Source of the DNA: Bradyrhizobium diversitatis
GTDB lineage: Bacteria > Pseudomonadota > Alphaproteobacteria > Rhizobiales > Xanthobacteraceae
Assembly: GCF_016031635.1 (NCBI RefSeq)
Contig: NZ_JACEGD010000027.1
Location: 62,001 to 126,000, forward strand
Reading direction: 5' to 3'
DNA length: 64,000 nucleotides
Shown here: in pieces, positions 25,392 to 32,610 of the stretch
Numbering within the stretch: the stretch's first letter is position 1
How the letters are laid out: each line of letters starts with the position of its first letter
Notes under the pieces: generated by a model
Database searches by the model: none
Seen by the model: only the letters and a program-made list of their open reading frames with translations
Told to the model about the DNA's origin: nothing
Program-made: the position numbers and the translations under genes

Positions 25392-25412
25392 AAGGATACG
25401 GGGCTAGATTGC

Positions 25413-26783
25413 ATGGATTGGACCCCTACAATCTCGGAGCTGAGCGGCCCGCGCTATCAGCGCATCGTCGATGCGATGGAGGCCGACATTGCTGCGGGCA
25501 GGCTGGTGCGCGGCCAGCAATTGCCGACGCAGCGCGCGCTCGCAAAAGCCCTCGGCATCGACCTGACCACGGTGACGCGCGCCTATACCGAGGCGCGGCG
25601 CCGCGGCATCATGGAAGCCCGCGTCGGACAGGGCTCGTTCGTGTCGGAGACCAGCGCGCGCCGCGCGGTCGACCTGCCGCATCCCGTCGCGATCGATCTC
25701 TCGATGAACGTGCCGCCGCATCCGCTGGAGGCGCAGCTCGACGAGCGCATCATCGCCGGCATGGAAGCCATCCGCGCGCAATCGGGCCTCACGGCGTATC
25801 TCAACTATCAGCCGCCCGGCGGCAGCACGCATGAGCGCGAGGTCGCGGCGCGCTGGATGCGCGCACGCGTTCCGCATGCGCAGGCCGACAGGCTCCTGAT
25901 CTTCCCCGGCGCGCAAACCATCCTGTTCAACCTGCTCGCCCATCTCGCGCGGCCCGGCGACATCGTTCTGACGGAAGCCCTCACCTTTCCCGGCATCAAG
26001 GCCGCCGCGGCCCGGCTCGGCGTCAAGCTCGTCGGCGTCGCCATGGATGACGGCGGCATCCTGCCCGATGCGCTGGCGAAGGCGTGCCGCGCGCACCGGC
26101 CACGGGCCGTCTATCTCATTCCGACGCTGCACAATCCGACCACCGCGACGCTGTCCGCCGAGCGGCGCAATGCCGTCGCAAAGATCATTCGCGATGCCGA
26201 CACGACCCTGATCGAGGACGACGCCTACGGCCTGCTCGACCGCTCGGCATCGCCGATCGCGAGCCTCATTCCGGAGCGGACTTATCTCGCGACCACACTG
26301 TCAAAATGCATCGCGCCCGCGCTGCGCGTCGCCTACCTGGTGACGCCCGACAGCAGCGCGCAACGGGACATGCGCACGTATTTGCAGGCGACCGTGCAGA
26401 TGCCGGCGCCATTGATGGTCGCGCTGGTGACGCATTGGATCGAAAGCGGCATTGCCGATCGCATCATCGCCGCCATCCGCAGCGAGGCGGTCGGCCGCCA
26501 GCAGCTCGCGCAGCGCACGCTGAAGGGTTTTCAATTCCTGGCCAGGCCCGCCGCCCATCATCTGTGGTTGCGGCTGCCGGAAGGCCGGCCCGATATCGCG
26601 GCACATCTTCTGCGGAGCGGACTTGCGGTCGTCGCCGGCGATGCCTTCACGGTCGACGGGGCGCCGCCGCATGCGGCACGTGTCTCACTGGGGGCGGCGC
26701 GGAACAGATCGGAATTGGCAGAGGCGCTACGCATCCTGGTCGGCGCGCTGCAGAAGCCTTCCGACACCAGGCAGATCGTCTAG
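25413..26783 (+). CDS. MocR/GntR-type regulator with aminotransferase class I domain
   Basis: It is 456 aa. The N-terminal winged helix at about 8-78 includes YQRIVDAMEADIAAGRLVRG, QQLPTQRALAKALGIDLTTV and EARVGQGSFV. The fold-type I PLP domain spans about 95-450, with asparagine in TLHNPT near 241, DDAYG at 269-273 and the PLP lysine K298 in ATTLSKCIAP. In family members such as PdxR and GabR the domain senses PLP or an amino compound and controls a divergent gene. Here the divergent gene encodes a DUF983 protein, which gives no metabolic clue. It is convergent with a small exported protein. Confidence 0.92.
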   Translation: MDWTPTISELSGPRYQRIVDAMEADIAAGRLVRGQQLPTQRALAKALGIDLTTVTRAYTEARRRGIMEARVGQGSFVSETSARRAVDLPHPVAIDLSMNVPPHPLEAQLDERIIAGMEAIRAQSGLTAYLNYQPPGGSTHEREVAARWMRARVPHAQADRLLIFPGAQTILFNLLAHLARPGDIVLTEALTFPGIKAAAARLGVKLVGVAMDDGGILPDALAKACRAHRPRAVYLIPTLHNPTTATLSAERRNAVAKIIRDADTTLIEDDAYGLLDRSASPIASLIPERTYLATTLSKCIAPALRVAYLVTPDSSAQRDMRTYLQATVQMPAPLMVALVTHWIESGIADRIIAAIRSEAVGRQQLAQRTLKGFQFLARPAAHHLWLRLPEGRPDIAAHLLRSGLAVVAGDAFTVDGAPPHAARVSLGAARNRSELAEALRILVGALQKPSDTRQIV

Positions 26784-26784
26784 A

Positions 26785-27054
26785 TCATCGGCGATGACGG
26801 CGATGGCCGGAGCGCACGGGGGGTGCCACAGGTGACGGATAGGCCTGCGATGCATACGCATCGCCCGGTGTTCCCCGCTGACCGAGAGCCGCGCGCGCCG
26901 CAGGCGTGAGCTGGCCTCCGTTGAGCACATCGCGATCCGGATGAGCGGCCTGATAAGCCGCAGGCTCGGAAAACTGTGCCTGGGCCATTGTCGGCGTCAA
27001 CGCGACCGCCAGCAGCGCGGCTGCAACGGCAATCTTGGTGCGGGTCATGGTCAT
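26785..27054 (-). CDS. Small exported protein of unknown function
   Basis: It is 89 aa. A signal peptide (MTRTKIAVAAALLAVALTP, cleavage likely after AQA near residue 26) precedes about 60 residues rich in alanine, proline and glycine with a basic tail (GHRRHRR). GGAGAATGACC lies directly before ATG 27054. No family is recognised. Periplasmic location is inferred from the signal peptide. Confidence 0.7.
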   Translation of the reverse strand: MTMTRTKIAVAAALLAVALTPTMAQAQFSEPAAYQAAHPDRDVLNGGQLTPAARAALGQRGTPGDAYASQAYPSPVAPPVRSGHRRHRR

Positions 27055-27276
27055 TCTCCATCATCGCATTCAGGACTGACCGATCCGGGCGCATGATCGC
27101 GTCGGGCGGCCCCCCGGATTGAAGTACGGCCATCATGTAGGCGTGTCTTCCGCGAAAGCCCGACACGGCAGATCACGCTTGCGTGCAGCATGGATTGACC
27201 GGAACGGCGGCAAGCATGTTATGCGAGCGATGGCGATCAGCAATCCGGGATCGCCCCTTGCGACAAGGCTAATCTG

Positions 27277-28020
27277 TTGGAAACGCTCACCTACGTCCTG
27301 CTGCTGTTCGGCGCGCTGGCCGGTGGCTTCGTCTCGGGACTGGCCGGGTTCGGCACGGCGCTGATGGCGCTCGGCATCTGGCTCTACGTCCTGCCGCCCT
27401 CGCTCGCGGTACCGCTGGTGCTGATCTGCTCGGTGATCGCACAGACCTCGACGCTGCCCTCGATGTGGAAAAGCTTCGACCTCTCGCTGGTCTGGCCGTT
27501 CCTGATCGGAGGCCTGATCGGAGTCCCGCTGGGAACCATGATGGTCGCCACGGCCGATCCGAAGGTATTCAAGCTGAGCGTCGGTGTGCTGCTCCTGATC
27601 TTTTCGAGCGCGCTGTACCTCAACAAGAGGCCTCTCTCCTTCAAGTTCGGCGGCAGGATCGCCGACGGAGCGATCGGCTTTGCCGGCGGCATTCTCGGCG
27701 GCCTCGCCGGACTCTCGGGGCCGCTGCCGATCCTCTGGGCCAACATCCGAGGCTGGAACAAGCACGAGCGTCGCGGCATCTTCCAGCTCTTCAACTTCAC
27801 GGTGCTCGCCACCGCGCTGGTGCTGCAGACGGCATCAGGCCTGGTCGAACTGAAAGTGGTCTGGCTCGCACTGGTCGCGTTTCCGGGCACACTGATCGGC
27901 GCATGGGCCGGCGCCCGGGTCTATCACGCCCTGAGCGACAAGCATTTCGGCGATGTCGTGCTCGGCCTGTTGTTCCTGTCAGGCCTTGGCCTCGTCTGGA
28001 ACAGTGTTGGCACGCATTAG
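27277..28020 (+). CDS. TauE/SafE family sulfite/organosulfonate-type permease
   Basis: It is 247 aa with about eight hydrophobic segments. The first is GALAGGFVSGLAGFGTALMA at residues 11-30, the repeated glycine-rich half-site of TauE/SafE. The second half repeats it as GGILGGLAGLSGPLPILWAN. The family exports or imports anions such as sulfite, sulfoacetate or organic acids. The start is TTG 27277, with AAGG 10 bp upstream; no internal ATG keeps the first helix. The gene ends at a transposase remnant, so downstream context was lost or replaced. Confidence 0.85.
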   Translation: METLTYVLLLFGALAGGFVSGLAGFGTALMALGIWLYVLPPSLAVPLVLICSVIAQTSTLPSMWKSFDLSLVWPFLIGGLIGVPLGTMMVATADPKVFKLSVGVLLLIFSSALYLNKRPLSFKFGGRIADGAIGFAGGILGGLAGLSGPLPILWANIRGWNKHERRGIFQLFNFTVLATALVLQTASGLVELKVVWLALVAFPGTLIGAWAGARVYHALSDKHFGDVVLGLLFLSGLGLVWNSVGTH

Positions 28021-28113
28021 TTAGCCCGCGGACTCATCAAGACGCAGCCATAACCTGATTGACGCAAGTTGAACGAAGGCAAGGTAGTTGGCGGCAAGCC
28101 TGTCGTAGCGCGT
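28021..28113 (-). pseudogene. C-terminal remnant of an IS5-type transposase
   Basis: The minus strand reads TRYDRLAANYLAFVQLASIR followed by LWLRLDESAG and a stop at 28021-28023. This is the C-terminal signature of IS5/IS427-group transposases. The reading frame is closed by a stop one codon upstream of the conserved stretch, and nothing else of the transposase is seen. The stop lies directly against the TauE/SafE stop codon. Confidence 0.75.
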
Positions 28114-28321
28114 TTATTCGTCAGAACTTCCTCTCCTCTCCAGCAGCTGATCGCGGACAGTGATTGCCCAAAACTGACTAGGCTGGGTGGGCGGAGCGCA
28201 TCGTTCGGCTTGTCGATCGAACAGGTCTCGTCTGCATCCGACGACAGCAATGCAGCCATTCATCACCAGCGTGCGTTGGCGGACGGTCGCCGGCGGCACG
28301 CTAAGCCATGTCGGCCGGCTC
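28114..28321. other. Gene-free stretch between the transposase remnant and the SphA-like gene
   Basis: About 200 bp with no gene, terminator or repeat that I recognise. Short open frames here look accidental. It may be debris from the insertion that left the transposase tail. Confidence 0.4.
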
Positions 28322-29392
28322 TTATTTCGTCACAATCCGCCGCGTCGGCGCGACTGTGCTCGTCGGCGCCATTGGCGAAAGCGAGAAAGTCAGCCAGGTA
28401 TTCCAACCTGCTGGACGGTTTTCAGCAGCAAATTCGCCGTATCCCTTTAGGTTCAAATATCCCTGCCAGTCTCCAACTGGAAACAGGTATCCGATCTGAG
28501 GGCCCACTCCCACGACGCGCGACCGGAAACCACCCAGGATCGGATGCTGACCAAAATCGTCCGTGATCTGTTGGTAATAGTAGCCGACCGCCCCGACGAA
28601 GAGTTGCTTCGAGAGGAACTGCGAAGCCCCCCAATCGATGTGGAAATCGATGCCGCTTTGGTATTGCGTATCCGGGTTCTTGAAATTGTAAGTGAGCCCA
28701 GCGACCGCTGAAAATTCGTGCCCCAACTTCTCATTGAAGTACGTGTAGCCGCCGCCGCCGTCGATCGCGCCGTGGCCGATGCCAAGGTTTGCAAGACGCA
28801 ACGGATCGTAGGCGCCGACCGGAATGTCGCCGGTCAGATAGGTCATGAAGTTGTGGACGCCCGCGTTCCACTTCAGTGTCATCTGCGGATATAGGTCTCC
28901 AATGGAGGTGACTGAATCAGAAAGCGTGCCCGTGCGGGTTGTCGCAAACGGCCCGACTGCCGTCGTTAGTGTTCCGTCGAGCGTTGCGGCGGATCGGCCA
29001 AACAAGCCGGTGACGCCGATTGCTAATTGTCCGCCGAGTACCGGCGTTGCAAATGTGTAGGTTGGGTTGAGCAGGAGAAGGTCTCCCTGCGCGTTCAAGC
29101 GCAAATTCAAATCGACATTGACGTTGGCGGGGATTCGGCCAACACGAATTTCTCTTGCCGCCGCGGCGCTACCGAAGGCCGAGACGCTCGTGTGATAATA
29201 GACCTCGGCCATTGACCAGCCAGGGACCGCAGGCACTGCCGCGAGGCTGCTGAAGCGCCCCGGAAGCCAGTATGAAACACCGTCTTCATCAGCATATGCG
29301 GCTTCGGACACGAAGCCGGCCATTGCCACAGCTACCCCGATCGTTGCCCGAATAAGGCAACGAGACCTGGGTTCGGGTATGCCCTGCATCAT
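28322..29392 (-). CDS. SphA-like outer-membrane protein (phenol MetA-pathway transporter family)
   Basis: It is 356 aa. The signal peptide (IRATIGVAVAMAGFVSEAAYA) is followed by a beta-rich, glycine- and tyrosine-rich chain with alternating patterns such as DLNLRLNAQGDLLLLNPTY, GHEFSAVAGLTYNF and QLFVGAVGYYYQQ. This resembles the SphA/MetA-like outer membrane beta-barrels linked to uptake of aromatic compounds. The start at 29392 was chosen because GGGAGGACAACAG precedes it; an ATG 36 bp upstream lacks one. It is divergent from the arylsulfatase. Transport of a specific substrate is not shown by sequence. Confidence 0.75.
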   Translation of the reverse strand: MMQGIPEPRSRCLIRATIGVAVAMAGFVSEAAYADEDGVSYWLPGRFSSLAAVPAVPGWSMAEVYYHTSVSAFGSAAAAREIRVGRIPANVNVDLNLRLNAQGDLLLLNPTYTFATPVLGGQLAIGVTGLFGRSAATLDGTLTTAVGPFATTRTGTLSDSVTSIGDLYPQMTLKWNAGVHNFMTYLTGDIPVGAYDPLRLANLGIGHGAIDGGGGYTYFNEKLGHEFSAVAGLTYNFKNPDTQYQSGIDFHIDWGASQFLSKQLFVGAVGYYYQQITDDFGQHPILGGFRSRVVGVGPQIGYLFPVGDWQGYLNLKGYGEFAAENRPAGWNTWLTFSLSPMAPTSTVAPTRRIVTK

Positions 29393-29975
29393 CTGTTGTC
29401 CTCCCGCCAATAAATAACAGTGTATCAAACCGTGATTCTATGTGTCGCTCCAAGGTAGCGATCTCCTCAAATTGCGCTCGGCCTGTTGCGCTTAAGTCAC
29501 GTAGGCTCGCCGCTTTTCGGGCAACCATAAGAACACTGTTGAGGGACGATGCTTTTCGCCATCTACCGGGCGTCACTACCGGCAAGACAGCAATGCTGCC
29601 ACAAGTGCAATGAATGGTATCATCCTGCTCATTGTGATGGTGACGCCGATTCTCGCGCGTCATTTGCATTGATTTGGATCAACGCTCGACGATCGGATGC
29701 GATCTGAGGTGGAGCGGTTGTGCGTGGGGAGTGTATTTGCAATGGATATTCGCAAAATTGCTGATCTCACTGCCTTTATCGTCAACGCTCAGGCATTTGA
29801 GCAGCAAACATAACGACGGACGAGCCGGTCGAAGCACTGCACGTCCGCGAACGGCCCTTGAGTCAGACTAAGTCCGAAACAGCCTCGCGTTGCAGATGGG
29901 GCGACGTACTGCTTTCTAGAAGAGGGGATCCGGTTTCCAGCCAATTCAGACCAATTTGGTCTTCGGGAGGAGCCA
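29393..29975. other. Divergent promoter region of the sulfatase island
   Basis: These 583 bp hold no supported gene. The composition is visibly more AT-rich than the surrounding genes. The only strong motif is the FNR/FixK-type palindrome at 29669-29682. Short open frames (29289-29669 minus, 29674-29871 plus) have no ribosome site or family features. Confidence 0.5.
29669..29682. promoter_or_regulatory. Perfect FNR/FixK box
   Basis: TTGATTTGGATCAA is a perfect TTGAT-N4-ATCAA palindrome. FixK/FNR-type regulators of rhizobia bind TTGA-N6-TCAA sites under low oxygen. It lies about 275 bp from the SphA-like start and 290 bp from the sulfatase start, so long leaders would be needed on either side. 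Functional use is inferred. Confidence 0.6.
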
Positions 29976-32194
29976 ATGACGAGTGTCTCGAACCTGCATC
30001 ACCGAGTTACCTCACGCATTCTAGTCGGTTCTCTCTTGCTGTTACCATTGACAGCACTTAACGCGTACGCTCAGCAAACCACCGGCGTCGCGGGTTCGCC
30101 GGGAGCGACGACTACCATCGACGGCAGATACCTGCCGAATCCCCCACAGCCGTCAAAGGCGAGATCAGTCCCAATGCGGTGCAGTCGAAGCCGTATTGGC
30201 CCGCGCTCGTGACGCCGCCGAAGGGCGCGCCCAACGTGCTTTTGATCATGACCGACGACGTCGGATTCAGCGCGCCGAGCACCTTCGGCGGCGTCATCCC
30301 GACACCGGCCCTGGATCGGATCGCTCAAACAGGTCTGCGCTACACGCGCTTCCACACCACGGCGCTCTGCTCTCCAACGCGAGCCGCTCTCCTTACCGGC
30401 CGCAACCATCACTCGGTGGCCACCGGCGTTGTCGTCGATCAGGCCACCGGCTATCCCGGCTACAACAGCGTCATCCCACGCGACGCCGTCGCCATCGGCG
30501 AGATCCTTCGGCAAAACGGCTACGATACATCCTGGTACGGGAAGGACCACAATGTGCCGCAGTGGGAGGGGACGCAAGCGGGCGGCACGCATTCGCCGCA
30601 TCATCCAACGCCCGAGTGGACCAAGAAGATCAGCGACATGCATCTGTTCGACAAGGGCTGGAACGATCTGCGCGAGCAAACCTTCGCCAACCAGAAGAAG
30701 CTCGGCGTGATTCCGCAGAACGCTCAGCTCACGTCCTGGCCAGACAGCATCCCGAAGTGGGATACGCTTTCCCCAGAGGCGAAGAGGCTCTACATCCGCC
30801 AGGCCGACGTCTATGCGGCGTATCTCGCCTACACCGACCACGAAATCGGTCGCGTGATCCAGGCCATCGCAGATACCGGCAAGCTCGACAACACGCTCGT
30901 CATCTACATCAGCGGTGATAACGGCGCGAGCCCGGAGGGCACGCTGCACGGGCTGTTCAACGAGTTCGCTGTCGCCAACGCCGTACACCCGACCGTCGAA
31001 CTGAACACGAAGTTCTACGATGCCTGGGGCTCCGACCAGACCTACCCACACTACGCGGTGGGATGGGCGTGGGCCTGGGACACGCCGTACAAATGGACAA
31101 AGCAGATCGCATCCTATTTTGGCGGCACCCGGAACGGCATGGCGATGGCTTGGCCGGCGCGGATCAAGGACGCGGGCGGCATTCGCCACCAGTTCCACCA
31201 TGTGATCGACGTCGTCCCGACGATCCTCGAAGCAGCCGGTCTTCCGCAGCCGGCGATGGTGAACGGCATCGCGCAGAAGCCAATCGAAGGCGTTAGCATG
31301 GCCTATACGTGGGGGGACGCCAACGCGCCGGGCCAACGGACGACGCAGTATTTCGAGATGTTCGGCAAGCGCGCCATCTATCAGGACGGCTGGGTCGCCG
31401 CGACTCCTCCATTGAGCCCGCCATGGGACCTCAGTTTGGCCGAGCCGCCCTCGGACGTCATGAACGCGTACCGTTGGGAGTTGTACAACATCAATGAAGA
31501 CTGGACGCAGGCCAACGACCTCGCGGCCAAGATGCCCGACAAGCTGCGCGACATGGAGCAGCTGTTTGCAATGGAGGCCACAAAGTACCAAGTCTTCCCG
31601 CTCGACGACACCCGCCTGACCAGGTTCATCTCGCACAAACCAAGTTACTCTGCAGACCGGACGCTCTTTACCTACACCGGCGAGCTGAGCAACGTGCCCT
31701 TCCCGGAAACGGGCTCCGCACCGAGCCTGCTGAACCGGTCGTACACGATCACGGCCGAGGTCGATATTCCCCAAGGCGGCGCCGAGGGGATGCTGGTCAC
31801 CGACGGCGGCCGATTCGCCGGCTATGGCTTCTATCTGCTAAAGGGCCGGCCGGTGTTCACCTGGAATCTGGTCGCCCTCGAGCGCGTCAAGTGGCAGGGC
31901 AAAGAGGCACTTGCTCCGGGCAAGCACACGCTGGAGTTCGACTGGAAGTATGATGGCCCCGGCCTGGGCAAGGGCGGCACCGGCACGCTGAAGGTAGACG
32001 GCAACGTCGTGGAAAGTCATCCCATGCCACGCAGTCTGCCCATCACTCTGATGTGGGATGAGACCTTCAACGTCGGTCTCGACACCGGCACGCCAGTGGA
32101 CGATCAGGACTACCAGGTGCCCTTCAAGTTCACCGGCAAGATCAACAAGCTGAATGTGAGGCTTGGACCAAACAAGATGTCATCTGCGAACTAA
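29976..32194 (+). CDS. Type I arylsulfatase, frameshifted just after the signal peptide
   Basis: Periplasmic sulfatase that hydrolyses sulfate esters with formylglycine made from cysteine. From 29976 (GGGAGGAGCCA then ATG) come a signal peptide and the mature N-terminus TTIDGRYLPNPPQPS. The frame then breaks at 30153-30154, where one base appears missing, and the protein continues as KGEISPNAVQSKPYWP. The remaining frame is intact for about 670 residues: NVLLIMTDDVGF (metal ligands), CSPTR formylglycine motif, ISGDNGASPEG, and a C-terminal beta domain. A GTG at 30179 could start an unexported form. Either a sequencing error or recent inactivation explains this. Confidence 0.85.
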
Positions 32195-32204
32195 CGCGAG
32201 TCGC

Positions 32205-32234
32205 AAGGTGGGGCGGGTTTACGCGCCCCACCTT
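32205..32234 (+). terminator. Strong hairpin after the arylsulfatase
   Basis: An 11-bp perfect stem, AAGGTGGGGCG with CGCCCCACCTT, around an 8-nt loop, 11 bp after the sulfatase stop. No T run follows, so it may stabilise the upstream mRNA or attenuate rather than terminate fully. Confidence 0.5.
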
Positions 32235-32282
32235 CTCGCCTGATCTTGGTATTGCCTGTCATTGATAGAAGGTGGAGGCATC

Positions 32283-32564
32283 GTGAAGGCTCGGAGCTTC
32301 ATCATTTTCTCAGCTTGCCTGTCTTTCGGCATTCTGCCCGGCGGATCCGAGTCCTTTGCGCAAACCGCCGGCGAAACGCCTCAGGGTATGCTCGCGGCCC
32401 AGATCCGCCTGCAGGGCTTTGCGTGTGACAAGCCGCTCGGCGCCAGCAAGGACACAAAGCGCTCGAAGCCGGATCATGAGGTCTGGGTTCTCAAATGTAG
32501 CAATGCGACCTATCGGGTCAGCCGCTTTCCCGACATGGCCGCAAAGGTGGAGGTCCTTCGATGA
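32283..32564 (+). CDS. Small exported protein with two cysteines
   Basis: It is 93 aa from GTG 32283, which has GGTGGAGG at good spacing; an upstream TTG is rejected. A signal peptide (FIIFSACLSFGILPGGSESF, cleavage after FAQ) leads to about 65 mature residues. One cysteine is in GFACDKPLG and one in VLKCSNATYRV, a plausible disulfide. The family is not recognised. It sits between the arylsulfatase and the octaheme cytochrome, all on the plus strand, and may be a periplasmic accessory to either. Confidence 0.7.
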   Translation: MKARSFIIFSACLSFGILPGGSESFAQTAGETPQGMLAAQIRLQGFACDKPLGASKDTKRSKPDHEVWVLKCSNATYRVSRFPDMAAKVEVLR

Positions 32565-32610
32565 CCCTGTCACGGCGACGCTTTTGATGTTCTGCCTCCG
32601 GTGAGCGAAC

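Noticed and set aside
28322..28794. Overlapping frames inside the SphA-like gene
   Set aside because: Shadows; only the minus-strand frame ending at 28322 has a signal peptide and beta-barrel pattern.
29289..29871. Two frames in the sulfatase promoter region (126 and 65 codons)
   Set aside because: No ribosome site, no family features, atypical codon use; one overlaps the SphA-like start.
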